Positions 9,315 through 18,414 of a stretch of 64,000 nucleotides of DNA are shown in pieces (position 1 is the first letter of the stretch; each line of letters begins with the position of its first letter). The DNA is taken from contig JAAEZM010000004.1 in assembly GCA_018222865.1 (NCBI GenBank), positions 1 through 64,000 on the forward strand, given 5' to 3'. Source of the DNA: Alphaproteobacteria bacterium. Its GTDB lineage: Bacteria > Pseudomonadota > Alphaproteobacteria > Caulobacterales > Maricaulaceae. Position numbers and translations under genes: made by a program. The notes below the pieces were generated by a model. It was not told the origin of the DNA and did no database searches. It was given only the letters and a program-made list of their open reading frames with translations.

Positions 9315-10321
9315 TGTGAACCGTCCTGACTAGCCAGAGTTTCCATCACGGCCTTTTGGACATGCAGGCGATTTCCGGCCTCTTCAATGCCCAGGAAGGC
9401 GGGGCTATCGACCACCGCATCGGCAATCTTCACATTCCGGCGCATGGGCAGACAATGGCTGACGACGGCCTGATTGGTCAGAGCCATCTTCTCGGGGGTG
9501 ATCATGAAATCCGCACCTTTCGCGCGATACTCGGCTTCGCCCTCCCACTGACCGTAAAACGGGATGGCACCCCAGCTCTTGGCATAGACAGCATCTACCC
9601 CGGAATAAGCCGCCTCCACATCGGTGGTCACTGTCAGGCTCGCACCTTCCGCCTCCACGAAGGACTGGGCTGCACTCATATAGCGATCATCAAGACGATA
9701 GATTTCATCGGGCACCAGCATGCGGACATTCATGCCGAACTTGGACGCGATGAGCAGCGCAGAGTTTGCCACAGCGGTATTGAGGGGTTTTGGATGGGGA
9801 ACCCAGGTCAACAGGAAGTCCTTGCCCTTCACATCTCCGAGGTGGTTTTGCAGGGCCAGCATCAGCGCCAATTCCTGACACGGATGAACAATGGTCTCCA
9901 TATTGATCACCGGCACGGTCGCATGCTCCGCGAAGGCGGTAATCATTGGATCCTCGCGCTCGCTTTTCCAGTCCTTGAAATCGGGAAAGCAGCGAATGGC
10001 GATCAAATCGACATAGCTCGACAAAACCCGTGCCGCCTCGCGCACATGTTCCTCGGCCGTGCCATCCATAATCGCACCGTCAGAGAATTCGAGCGGCCAG
10101 GTCGCCCCTTTTGCGTCCAGCACAATAGCGTGCCCGCCGAGCTGATGGGCACCAATATCGAAGCTTGATCGGGTTCGCAGCGACGGGTTGAAGAAGAGGA
10201 GCGCAATCGACTTTCCCTCCAGCGATCGGCTGACTTCACCTGATTTGAACGCCTGGGCTCGATCGAGCAGGCCTTGCAAGTCGGATTTGGACCAGTCGGC
10301 GGTGGAAAGGAAGTGGCGCAT
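9311..10321 (-). CDS. argF': N-acetylornithine carbamoyltransferase (AOTCase type)
   Basis: 336 aa. The carbamoyl-phosphate loop FFNPSLRTRSSFD, an HPCQELA block and SHCLPMRRNVK near the C-terminus place it in the transcarbamylase family. The MDGTAEEHV segment and the RRNVK lysine match the acetylornithine-specific Xanthomonas enzyme as I remember it (Glu92 and carboxylated Lys302) rather than ornithine transcarbamylase, whose usual motif is FMHCLP. It would make acetylcitrulline; a deacetylase, not in this window, must act later. The ATG at 10321 follows AAAGGG; the open frame upstream to 10462 has no ribosome site. First gene of the arg operon. Genetic context (fused argBA, argC) repeats the Xanthomonas cluster. 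Confidence 0.85.
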   Translation of the reverse strand: MRHFLSTADWSKSDLQGLLDRAQAFKSGEVSRSLEGKSIALLFFNPSLRTRSSFDIGAHQLGGHAIVLDAKGATWPLEFSDGAIMDGTAEEHVREAARVLSSYVDLIAIRCFPDFKDWKSEREDPMITAFAEHATVPVINMETIVHPCQELALMLALQNHLGDVKGKDFLLTWVPHPKPLNTAVANSALLIASKFGMNVRMLVPDEIYRLDDRYMSAAQSFVEAEGASLTVTTDVEAAYSGVDAVYAKSWGAIPFYGQWEGEAEYRAKGADFMITPEKMALTNQAVVSHCLPMRRNVKIADAVVDSPAFLGIEEAGNRLHVQKAVMETLASQDGSQ

Positions 10322-10501
10322 GAATTCGACCCTTTGCGCAAAAAAAGAACGGTTCTTCGGGGTTAGGCTCGCCCCGGGCGCATGTCCAGTGCTCGACTGG
10401 AGAAACCCCATCGGAAATATGAGATTCCATAGCTCATATCGCCCGGTAGCCTTCCCCATCACAATGTGTAAAAAGGCGAGCAGACTTGAGGGAGTTCAGC
10501 C

Positions 10502-11281
10502 ATGTCCGTTCTTGCCGTTATCCCCGCCCGCTATGGGTCAACGCGCTTCCCCGGTAAGCCACTCGCGAAGATAGCTGGCCAGATGATGGTCGAACGGGTT
10601 TGGCGCATCGCTGCCGCAGCCGACGGCGTCGACCGGGTTGTTGTCGCCACCGATGATGACCGAATTATGGACGCTGTCGCCCAGGCTGGCGGCGAAGCGG
10701 TAATGACAGACCCTGCCTGCCGCAATGGAACCGAACGCGCGCTTGATGCCCTGAAACGCCTCAATAGCGACGCCGAGATCATCATCAATGTTCAAGGCGA
10801 CGCCCCCCTCATCCCGCCCTGGGTGATTGGCGGGGTTGCGAAAACACTGCGTGCCGATGCCTCCTTGCAGATGGCGACGCCTGCGGTCGAATTGCCGATC
10901 GAAACGGAAACGCGCATGCGTGCAGACAAGGCCAATGGCTCATCATCCGGCACGACTGTCGTGTTCAACAAGGCAATGGATGCGATGTATTTCTCCAAGA
11001 ATGTCATCCCCTTCCGCCGCAAGGTCGGAGAAGGCACGCCGGTCTATCAGCATATCGGCCTTTACGGTTATCGCCGGGATGCTCTGGAACAGCTTGTTGC
11101 TTTCGAACCGACTCCGTTTGAGTTGACCGAGAGCCTGGAACAGCTCCGTGCTCTGGAAAACGGCATCCCGATCCGCGTCGTTCTGACCGATTATAAGGGC
11201 CGCTCAGCCTGGTCGGTGGACGCACCGGAAGATGCAGTTCGCGTCGAAGAGATCATCGCGCGCGAAGGAGAATTGATCTAA
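10502..11281 (+). CDS. kdsB: 3-deoxy-manno-octulosonate cytidylyltransferase (CMP-KDO synthetase)
   Basis: 259 aa. The N-terminal VIPARYGSTRFPGKPL is the CTP-binding signature of KdsB, followed by VVVATDD and a CRNGTERA block where the family usually has SGTER/SGTDR. It activates KDO for transfer to lipid A in LPS synthesis and is cytoplasmic. GGGAG lies 9 nt before the ATG. Its stop TAA shares an A with the ATG of the next gene. Confidence 0.92.
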   Translation: MSVLAVIPARYGSTRFPGKPLAKIAGQMMVERVWRIAAAADGVDRVVVATDDDRIMDAVAQAGGEAVMTDPACRNGTERALDALKRLNSDAEIIINVQGDAPLIPPWVIGGVAKTLRADASLQMATPAVELPIETETRMRADKANGSSSGTTVVFNKAMDAMYFSKNVIPFRRKVGEGTPVYQHIGLYGYRRDALEQLVAFEPTPFELTESLEQLRALENGIPIRVVLTDYKGRSAWSVDAPEDAVRVEEIIAREGELI

Positions 11282-11913
11282 TGGCCAAACTGCTCCTCGC
11301 CCGGCATGGCAATACATTTGGCCCCGGCGACAAGGTCGTCTGGGTTGGCGCCAATGAAGACTTGCCACTTGTGGCGAGAGGCGAAGAACAAGCGCATGAG
11401 CTGGGCGATGCCCTGCGTGCGGCGAAGCTGGTTCCCACCCGCATCATCTCCGGACCGCTAAAGCGAACGCGTCGCGCCGCTGAAATCGTCAAATCGCTTT
11501 GCGGCTTCACCGGCGAGATTGAGATTGATCAACGCCTTAAAGAAATCGACTACGGCAGCTGGGGCGGAAAATCTAATGAGGAAATCGAAGCCCAGTTCGG
11601 GCTCGACGCCCTGACCGAGTGGGATACGCATCACCGGCGGCCTGACGGGGTAGACTGGTCACCAAGCGATGCGGACTTGAAGGCCAATGCCCTCGCTGCC
11701 ATGGCGGATGCTGTGACCGAGACCGGCTTCGCTCTCGTGATCACGTCCAACGGGATCTTGCGCTATATGCATAGCGCGCTGACCGGTGATGACGCGAACG
11801 CCAAGGTCAAGACCGGCTATTGCTGTGCGGCCGAAATCACCGGCACCAGCGGCGCGCGTCTCTTCTGGAATGAAAAGCCGGATGCGGCATTGGTCGCAAA
11901 AACGCTGAGCTAG
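11281..11913 (+). CDS. Histidine phosphatase family protein
   Basis: 210 aa. LLARHGNTFGPG near the N-terminus is the RHG catalytic motif of the phosphoglycerate-mutase-like superfamily, with the downstream acid/base region in KEIDYGSWGGK and a TSNGILRYM segment in place of the usual GGxHR. The last departure from the family makes the substrate uncertain. It is translationally fused in the operon to kdsB (TAATG), so a role in sugar-phosphate or KDO metabolism is possible but unproven. Confidence 0.75.
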   Translation: MAKLLLARHGNTFGPGDKVVWVGANEDLPLVARGEEQAHELGDALRAAKLVPTRIISGPLKRTRRAAEIVKSLCGFTGEIEIDQRLKEIDYGSWGGKSNEEIEAQFGLDALTEWDTHHRRPDGVDWSPSDADLKANALAAMADAVTETGFALVITSNGILRYMHSALTGDDANAKVKTGYCCAAEITGTSGARLFWNEKPDAALVAKTLS

Positions 11914-12773
11914 CCCACCCGCTCCATGAAGGCCTTGATCGCGGTCCAGGCCTCAGGCTCGGTCATAAAGGGCGCATGTCCAACATTCGGGACTTCGGCG
12001 AAGTCCATATCGGGCTTGCGCGCTTTCATTTCAGCCACGGTTTCTGGCGTGAGCAAGTCCGTGATCCCGCCACGAATAAGCAGCACAGGCTTGCCCTCGA
12101 AAGCGGGCATCCAGAAGTCCCAGAGTTTTGGAGCGTCCGTACTGTCGATCTTGGAGGTAATTGCCCCATCATAATCGAGGTGGAGCAGACCATCGTCCCG
12201 CGCGACGAACACTTTGCGGCCAAAATTATCCCAGAATTCCGCATCCCCCTCTCTGAGCGGGAAAGCTTCCAGATTGGACGCTTTGGCTCTCTCTGCCGCC
12301 TCGTCCCAGGATTTCACCGGGTCGCGGCTCGAGACATTCTGACGAATGCGGTCAAGTCCCGCCTCATTGATCTCCGCACCTATGTCATTGATCACTGCGC
12401 TGGCGACCAGGTCAGGCCGCAGAGCGTTGACCACCATGGTGATGATTCCACCCATTGATGTGCCGACAAAAACCGCCTTCTCCAGGCTCAACCCCTCCAA
12501 GAAGCCGATCATATCGGCCGCGTAGGTCGCGGGTTGGTAGCGTTCAGCCTGCGGATCATAGTCGGATTGGCCGCGGCCGCGCTGGGAGACGACGAGTACG
12601 CGTCGCCCCAAAGCAGCGATCTGCGGTGCGAGCTCCTCAAAGTCCTTCACATTGCGGGTCAGCCCGTGCAGGCAGACCACCGGAAGACCTGTTTCCCCGC
12701 CCTGCGCCGGGTAGTCGCGGTAATGCAGACGCAGATCGTCTGCGGTTGTGAAGAAGCCGTCGGAAAACTGCAT
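11910..12773 (-). CDS. Alpha/beta hydrolase
   Basis: 287 aa alpha/beta-hydrolase fold: oxyanion region VVCLHGLTRN, nucleophile elbow GTSMGGI and C-terminal histidine in VGHAPFM. The ATG at 12773 follows GAGGGG by 6 nt, better than the in-frame start at 12800. It sits 11 nt after an MFS transporter gene, suggesting uptake and hydrolysis of the same ester-like compound. Its 3' end overlaps the convergent phosphatase gene by 4 nt. Substrate unknown. Confidence 0.8.
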   Translation of the reverse strand: MQFSDGFFTTADDLRLHYRDYPAQGGETGLPVVCLHGLTRNVKDFEELAPQIAALGRRVLVVSQRGRGQSDYDPQAERYQPATYAADMIGFLEGLSLEKAVFVGTSMGGIITMVVNALRPDLVASAVINDIGAEINEAGLDRIRQNVSSRDPVKSWDEAAERAKASNLEAFPLREGDAEFWDNFGRKVFVARDDGLLHLDYDGAITSKIDSTDAPKLWDFWMPAFEGKPVLLIRGGITDLLTPETVAEMKARKPDMDFAEVPNVGHAPFMTEPEAWTAIKAFMERVG

Positions 12774-12784
12774 CAATGCCCCTC

Positions 12785-14464
12785 TTAATCGCCTTCCCAA
12801 TCGCGGGAAAGATAGCGTGACGCCCAGAACATCAGCGCACCGGCAACGAGATAAAGGGAGGCGCCGATCGCGATGGATACGCGCAAGGAGCCGTCCCCGA
12901 ATGTTGGTTCAAGAACTGTCGAGATTCGGCCCAGCACGTAAACGCCGCCGCCGATTCCCAAGAGGTTATTGATCAAAAGGAAGACAGATGATGCACTTGT
13001 ACGCATATGGGGCGGCACAAGATGCTGGAAAGCGGAGATGACGGGCCCAAGCCAGGCCAGGCCCAGCGCTGTCGGGATGAAGAGGATCGCCGCGGCCAGC
13101 CAGGGTGATGGCGCGGCAATGCCCGCCCAATAGAGCGGCGCGCTGATCAGGAAGGCAATTGCCGGCACACTGGCGTAAGCTGAACGCTTACTCTTGCCCA
13201 GAATGTCGCCCATCACTCCGCCCAGGAAAATGCCGAGGCTGCCGGCAACAAAGAGAATACCGCCGAACACCCAGCCGGTTTCCATCAAGGAGAGCTCGAA
13301 ACTGCGGGCGAAGAAGGACGGCATCCAGAAGAAGACACCATAGCCCATCATGGAGGAAGACGAGGCGCCAAAGACCATGAGCCAGAAGCTCCATTTCTTC
13401 ATCACCAGGCTCATAAAGTCGCGGAAGGCGAAGAAGAAGGCACCGAGCATCAGCCCTGCAATCGCGCGCCCGACCAGCCATCCAATGGCTGAGCCTCCAA
13501 AGCCGGCATCACCGAAAGCCGGTACAATCCAGACCACAAGTCCCGGAGCCAACATGAGAAGGCTGGTCCCCAGCATGAGCGGCAATAAGGCGGTGGTCTT
13601 GCCGAGCCAGTTCCCGGCCATCCACCCCGCGATCACGCCAATAGCCGCACCGGCGAAAAGCAGACCAAGAGACTGAACAGGCTGCGCATTGAAGAAGAGC
13701 GTATTGAAAATGGACAGAACGCTGGGCAATGAGAAAATCACCGCGCCCGCGATCGACAGGATGCGGATTTTGTCGTCGGTGTAGACGCCCACTTCCTGGG
13801 CCGGGGGCTTGGCCAGCGTCACGCCGTCATCATACTGACCGCGCGTGGGTTCCTTGACGAGGAATTTGAAGAGCGGTGCCAGAACCAGCCCCGCCAGACC
13901 AACGATGATGAAAGCGGATCGCCAGTCGAGATTATCAGAGATCAGACCACTGGCGATCATGGCCCCGGCAATGACCCCGAATGCACTGCCAACCGGGATA
14001 CCAAGGGAATAAATCGCCATCGCGCGGGCGCGCTTCTCCGGCGGGTGATAATCCGCAATCACAGTATAGGATGGCGCAACACCACCGGCCTCACCCACAC
14101 CGACGCCGACGCGGGCCAGGAAGAGCTGGGTGAAGTTCTGTGCCATACCGCACAGCACGGTGAAGCCACTCCAGATCGTTAGCGCAATGGTGATGATCCA
14201 GGTCCGGTTGAAACGATCGGCAAACCAGGCAATCGGCACACCAAGCGTGGAGTAGAGCAAGGCAAAAGCGATACCGCCCAACAGACCCAGCTGCTCGTCG
14301 GTGAGCTGGAGCTCTTCCTGAATCGGAATGGCAAGGATGGAGATGATCTGACGATCAAGAAAATTAAACGCGTAGACGAGGAATAGCATCAGCATGACTA
14401 CGCCGCGATAACCGCTACTCACAGTGTCAACGCCTGAAGCGTTGCTCCCATTCTCACTCGCCAT
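12785..14464 (-). CDS. MFS transporter, spinster-like
   Basis: 559 aa, longer than most MFS carriers because of extra hydrophilic and hydrophobic segments between the two halves (about residues 205-330). NFLDRQIISILAIPIQEEL in the first helix, the WFADRFNR loop and the GVGVGEAGGVAPSY segment are typical of the spinster-like MFS branch. The ATG at 14464 follows AAGGGGAGACGAGA. Probably co-transcribed with the following hydrolase. Direction of transport and substrate are not indicated. Confidence 0.87.
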   Translation of the reverse strand: MASENGSNASGVDTVSSGYRGVVMLMLFLVYAFNFLDRQIISILAIPIQEELQLTDEQLGLLGGIAFALLYSTLGVPIAWFADRFNRTWIITIALTIWSGFTVLCGMAQNFTQLFLARVGVGVGEAGGVAPSYTVIADYHPPEKRARAMAIYSLGIPVGSAFGVIAGAMIASGLISDNLDWRSAFIIVGLAGLVLAPLFKFLVKEPTRGQYDDGVTLAKPPAQEVGVYTDDKIRILSIAGAVIFSLPSVLSIFNTLFFNAQPVQSLGLLFAGAAIGVIAGWMAGNWLGKTTALLPLMLGTSLLMLAPGLVVWIVPAFGDAGFGGSAIGWLVGRAIAGLMLGAFFFAFRDFMSLVMKKWSFWLMVFGASSSSMMGYGVFFWMPSFFARSFELSLMETGWVFGGILFVAGSLGIFLGGVMGDILGKSKRSAYASVPAIAFLISAPLYWAGIAAPSPWLAAAILFIPTALGLAWLGPVISAFQHLVPPHMRTSASSVFLLINNLLGIGGGVYVLGRISTVLEPTFGDGSLRVSIAIGASLYLVAGALMFWASRYLSRDWEGD

Positions 14465-14524
14465 TCTCGTCTCCCCTTTAAACGCCGTGACTTATCATCT
14501 TTTTGTCATTGGCGGACGCAAACA

Positions 14525-14538
14525 TGAATGAGCATTCA
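14525..14538. promoter_or_regulatory. Inverted repeat in the divergent MFS/M28 promoter region
   Basis: TGAATG-AG-CATTCA, a perfect 6-bp inverted repeat 60 nt upstream of the MFS start in the 193-nt divergent region. It could be an operator for either gene. No regulator gene is adjacent. Confidence 0.3.
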
Positions 14539-14657
14539 GGTTTGGTCAAATGTGTTTTTCTTCATGTCCGCAATAGACCTGCGCCTGGACGCTTGCGTCA
14601 ACCGGCTGACGGTGCAGGATAAACGCGATAATCAAACAGACTCCACGGGGGGAGACT

Positions 14658-16358
14658 ATGAGACAATCAATCCTTGCCTGTCTGGCAGGAAGCCTGGCCC
14701 TTGCTGCCTGTCAGCAAGCCACCGCACCACAAGACGCATCGACCCAAGACCAAACTGCTACCGCACAGTCTGGCGGCGACCGGGTCACCACAGCAGACAT
14801 CAATGAGGCTGACTTGCGACACCGCATCGCGGCGCTTGCTGATGATGTCTTTGAAGGCCGCGCACCGGCGACCGATGCCGGTCGTGCCGCCTCAGACTGG
14901 CTTGCAGAGGAGATGGAGCGCATTGGCCTCCAGCCCGGTTATGGCGACAGCTATTTCCAGCCTGTGCCCCTGCTTGAAGTGACACTCGACCCGGAGGCAT
15001 CCAGTTTCGATATCGCTCATGAAGGTGCGCCGCTCGGGCTCAATATGAGCGATGATGTCGTTTACTGGACCAAGCTGGCCGAGGACGATGTCGAAATTAC
15101 TGAGAGCGAATTGGTTTTTGTCGGCTACGGCGTCGTGGCGCCGGAATATGGCTGGAATGATTATGAAGGCATTGACGTTGAAGGCCGCACCGTCGTCATG
15201 CTGGTCAATGATCCAGGCTTCATGAACCCGGATGGCGAACTCTTTAACGGCAATGCCATGACCTATTACGGTCGCTGGACTTACAAGTTCGAAGAGGCCG
15301 GACGTCAGGGCGCGGCGGGCGCCATTCTGATCCACCAGACAGCGCCAGCTTCCTATGGATGGAATGTCGTGTCCGGTTCCTGGACCGGGTCTCAGCTCGA
15401 TATCGTCCGCGAGCCCGGCACCGGCAGTTTCGCCAGTGTTGAAAGCTGGGTGACAGAAGACACGGCGCGTCAATTGTTCGCCCTCTCCGGTCTCGACTTT
15501 GACAGCCTCACAGCCGCCGCCGCACAACCGGGGTTTCAGGCCGTAGAAATGACAGGGTTGACCGCCTCGGGCAATCTGGTGAATGCGACGCGAACGCTCG
15601 ATAGCCGCAATGTTGTGGGTGTCGTCGAAGGCACTGAGCGCCCGGATGAGTTTCTGCTCTACACCGCCCATTGGGACCATCTGGGCACGCGCATGCGTTT
15701 TGACACTGATGACCACATCTATAATGGCGCAGTAGACAATGCGAGCGGCACCGCAGCCATTCTGGAAATCGGTGAAGCCTTCGCCGCCAATCCGCCTGAG
15801 CGCTCTGTGATGATCCTCGCGGTCACGGCTGAAGAGTCCGGCCTTCTGGGGTCTGCCTATTATGCCGCCAATCCGATCCAGCCTCTTGCGCAAACCGTGG
15901 GCGGGCTGAATATCGATGCCATGCTTCCCACCGGTCGCGCCCGCGATGTTGTTGTGGTGGGCTATGGCGCCTCGGAACTCGAAGACATCCTGACCGAAGA
16001 AGCAGCCGCTCAGGACCGCTATATTGCGCCGGATCCCAATCCCGAAGCGGGTTATTTCTATCGCTCCGATCACATCTCTCTCGCCCGGCAGGGCGTGCCA
16101 ATGCTGTATGCTGACGGTGGTTTCGATTTGCGCGAGGGCGGACGGGAAGCCGGTGAGGCCATGGGAGCGAATTACCGAGCCAATCGTTACCACGCCCCAG
16201 GCGATGAATATTCCGAGGCGTGGAATATGGAGGGCATGGTGGAAGACGTGACGCTCTTCTACGCCGTCGGTAGCCGCGTCGCCAATTCAGACGACTGGCC
16301 AAACTGGTATGAGGGCAATGAGTTCCGCGCTCTGCGTGACGCCCAGCGGCCTGAGTAA
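14658..16358 (+). CDS. M28-family metallopeptidase lipoprotein with PA-like domain
   Basis: 566 aa. Signal peptide with lipobox LALAAC (Cys at about residue 19), so a membrane-anchored lipoprotein. A PA-like insert region is followed by the M28 co-catalytic zinc site: HWDHLG (about 338), GAVDNASGTA (about 360), TAEESGLLGS (about 391), NIDAM and SDHISLARQGVP (about 471). M28 enzymes are aminopeptidases or carboxypeptidases acting here in the periplasm. GGGGGAG is 6 nt before the ATG. A strong terminator follows. Confidence 0.9.
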   Translation: MRQSILACLAGSLALAACQQATAPQDASTQDQTATAQSGGDRVTTADINEADLRHRIAALADDVFEGRAPATDAGRAASDWLAEEMERIGLQPGYGDSYFQPVPLLEVTLDPEASSFDIAHEGAPLGLNMSDDVVYWTKLAEDDVEITESELVFVGYGVVAPEYGWNDYEGIDVEGRTVVMLVNDPGFMNPDGELFNGNAMTYYGRWTYKFEEAGRQGAAGAILIHQTAPASYGWNVVSGSWTGSQLDIVREPGTGSFASVESWVTEDTARQLFALSGLDFDSLTAAAAQPGFQAVEMTGLTASGNLVNATRTLDSRNVVGVVEGTERPDEFLLYTAHWDHLGTRMRFDTDDHIYNGAVDNASGTAAILEIGEAFAANPPERSVMILAVTAEESGLLGSAYYAANPIQPLAQTVGGLNIDAMLPTGRARDVVVVGYGASELEDILTEEAAAQDRYIAPDPNPEAGYFYRSDHISLARQGVPMLYADGGFDLREGGREAGEAMGANYRANRYHAPGDEYSEAWNMEGMVEDVTLFYAVGSRVANSDDWPNWYEGNEFRALRDAQRPE

Positions 16359-16378
16359 GTCGTCTCAATCCAAAAAAG

Positions 16379-16406
16379 AACGGGCGGCTCTGTCGAGCCG
16401 CCCGTT
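16379..16406. terminator. Bidirectional rho-independent terminator
   Basis: 11-bp perfect stem (16379-16389 with 16396-16406), 6-nt loop, T-rich on the right and A-rich on the left. It lies between the M28 peptidase and the end of the third XRE-type gene, so it can serve both transcripts. Confidence 0.85.
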
Positions 16407-16433
16407 TTCTTTTCAGCCGGAAGTAGATGGCGA

Positions 16434-17081
16434 TTAGAAGGTTTTGCGCGCGATAAACTTCTCGCCGCTGCGCTGTTGCAGTCGGGTCGTATAGCGCCCC
16501 TCATCAATCACCGCTCCAGAATGAACACAGAGCACGGCGCGCGCGTCTGAAATACGCGGCCAGTGAATGAAGTCACATAAAACGGTCTTCAGGCCTGACG
16601 GCACATTGATTTCGAGAGACCCCATGGATTGGGCAAAAGCCAGATCATTCTGGAACATGCCCTTCTCTCGCAAAAGCCCGGCATTCTCGATGAAGTCGCC
16701 TCCGAGGAATTGGCTGGCCTGCCGGCCTTCAATCGCCTCACGCTCAATGCCGAACAGTTCGAGGGCGCCCAGCGAGACGGCTTTGAACATGCCAAGCGAG
16801 TCCGTGACAAACTCAATGCCGGGATTCATCGTCACAAGGTCGATCCAGGTGGGCGCTGGGGCGACGACGAATGCGTCCTGGACCAACTCCATCATCCGAC
16901 GCTTCACACGCTCTGGCGGATCAGACTCGCCGTTCTCCCAGCGAGAGATCATGGCCTGGGTCACGCCCAAGTCGGCAGCCAACGCCGCCTGTTTAAGGCG
17001 CTTGGACATGCGGAAATTGCGAATGACGGATGGCCAGTTCACCTTCCCCGAAGACACCGGCAGGTTCAAATTCTCTACCAA
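16434..17081 (-). CDS. XRE-type HTH regulator with C-terminal PAS-like domain (array member C)
   Basis: 215 aa. Residues about 22-65 are an XRE helix-turn-helix (KQAALAADLGVTQAMISRWENG). The remainder (about 80-185) looks like a PAS-type sensor: VTDSLGMFKAVSLGALELFG resembles the N-terminal PAS strand pattern. The start is TTG at 17081 with an excellent AGGGGGG site 6 nt before it; it overlaps the previous gene's stop by 7 nt, so translation is probably coupled. Paralogous to the two genes upstream. Targets and ligand unknown. Confidence 0.8.
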   Translation of the reverse strand: MVENLNLPVSSGKVNWPSVIRNFRMSKRLKQAALAADLGVTQAMISRWENGESDPPERVKRRMMELVQDAFVVAPAPTWIDLVTMNPGIEFVTDSLGMFKAVSLGALELFGIEREAIEGRQASQFLGGDFIENAGLLREKGMFQNDLAFAQSMGSLEINVPSGLKTVLCDFIHWPRISDARAVLCVHSGAVIDEGRYTTRLQQRSGEKFIARKTF

Positions 17082-17749
17082 GCTTGGCCCCCCTGAAGCC
17101 CAACAATTTCCTCAAGAACACGGATCTGCCCACCAAGCTCCTGGCGCAATGCCCGGAATTCCTCGGAGGTGATCTTTGCCCCGTTCAAAATCCAGCGTGG
17201 CCGCTGGTCTTCGCCCCGTCGCCACCAGCTCATGCAGTGCACAGGAATCTCTGACCGTGACCCGCTATTACGCCGACAACTGAATATATCTACACTTTCG
17301 ACCGTTTCTATACGTTCGTCAAAGAGTCCGTGGTTCTTGAGAGAAGAAAACAGCGCCGGTAGATCCCCCTCAAATACTTCCTCGACCCGTTTAGACACCA
17401 AATCCTGCTCGCTACACTTCATCTCACGGATAAAGCCGGCGCTCACATTCTCGAACACCCCTGTTTCATCGATCACCGCACCAATAGCCGGCATTTCAGC
17501 AATGAATTGCCGCCAGCCCACAACGGGCGAGGATAGATCCTCCGGGCGAACCAGTTCGAGAATTCGAGTCTGCATTTCCCGGCCCGGTAGAACGCGATCG
17601 CTCTCCCAGCGTGACACCATCGCCTGGGTCACACCGAGATCCTCGGCCAGGGCCATCTGCTTCATCTTCCTGGTAAACCGGTATTGCTTGAGGAGTTCGC
17701 CCCAGCTCAGCCCCTCGAAGGGTGTGTCGTCCTTGCGCTGCTCTGTCAT
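17075..17749 (-). CDS. XRE-type HTH regulator with PAS-like domain (array member B)
   Basis: 224 aa. HTH at about residues 20-65 with the same core as its neighbours (MALAEDLGVTQAMVSRWES), then a PAS-like region (IGAVIDETGVFENVSAGFI, about 95-115). The C-terminal 40 residues, absent from the neighbours, look helical (ITSEEFRALRQELGGQ). ATG 2 nt after the stop of array member A. Confidence 0.8.
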   Translation of the reverse strand: MTEQRKDDTPFEGLSWGELLKQYRFTRKMKQMALAEDLGVTQAMVSRWESDRVLPGREMQTRILELVRPEDLSSPVVGWRQFIAEMPAIGAVIDETGVFENVSAGFIREMKCSEQDLVSKRVEEVFEGDLPALFSSLKNHGLFDERIETVESVDIFSCRRNSGSRSEIPVHCMSWWRRGEDQRPRWILNGAKITSEEFRALRQELGGQIRVLEEIVGLQGGQAW

Positions 17750-17751
17750 CG

Positions 17752-18414
17752 CTAGATCGCCTTGTTCACCACTGCCGGGCCGCCCAGGCGTTCAACCACT
17801 TGCTGACGGGCGATCTCATCCACTTCGACTCCAAAAGCGATCCACAAGACCTCTGGCCCCGGCATAAAGGCGGGTCGATGCAGGCCATGGCAAGGAAAGG
17901 AGGCCTGTTCGGCGCCGCCGGCTTTGACATCAAGCGTCCCCATGCTTTCAGCGCGCGAGATGCGGCCCTCGAAGAAGCCGGATGACTTGAGGAAATTGAA
18001 AAGCTCCAGAAAATCACCGGAAAATGTCTCTGCGATCGGCTTTTTCTCGACATCCTCGCGTTGGCACCGGGCAAGCCGGGCAAAGCCCCGGCTACAGGCT
18101 CGTATTACGCCGTTTTCGTCGATAATGGCCTGGGCAGCCGGGTTGAGCCGGACATGCTCGAACCAGATATCGCGCGAGACGGTCGCGCTTACGGCCCAGT
18201 ACAAGTCAAAGATCAATTCCTGGATCCGACGGCTTGGGTCTGCGCCCCCCGCCTCCCAGCGCGACACCATGGTCTGGGTCACGGCGAGCTGATCAGCCAG
18301 TTCTGTCTGGTTCAGCCCGGCAGACAGGCGGTAGTGCTTGACCACTGACGGCCAGTGAAGCGGAGCGGTAGAGCGCTCATGAGATCCCGCAAGACTGGTC
18401 GAGTACACCGTCAT
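17752..18414 (-). CDS. XRE-type HTH regulator with PAS-like domain (array member A)
   Basis: 220 aa. HTH at about residues 25-70 (LNQTELADQLAVTQTMVSRWEAG) and PAS-like segment AQAIIDENGVIRACSRGFARL (about 92-112). GAGGA lies 6 nt before the ATG at 18414. First of three tandem paralogues transcribed together; divergent from the PiT-like membrane protein gene, which is the obvious candidate target. Confidence 0.8.
   Translation of the reverse strand: MTVYSTSLAGSHERSTAPLHWPSVVKHYRLSAGLNQTELADQLAVTQTMVSRWEAGGADPSRRIQELIFDLYWAVSATVSRDIWFEHVRLNPAAQAIIDENGVIRACSRGFARLARCQREDVEKKPIAETFSGDFLELFNFLKSSGFFEGRISRAESMGTLDVKAGGAEQASFPCHGLHRPAFMPGPEVLWIAFGVEVDEIARQQVVERLGGPAVVNKAI

Noticed and set aside
10322..10462. 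47-codon extension or attenuator peptide before argF'
   Set aside because: No ribosome site at 10462 and no run of Arg codons or terminator/antiterminator pair; the known enzyme starts at the MRHFL segment.
14892..16193. A 433-codon minus-strand open frame inside the M28 peptidase gene
   Set aside because: Shadow of a gene whose zinc site and lipobox are clear; no ribosome site or recognisable product.
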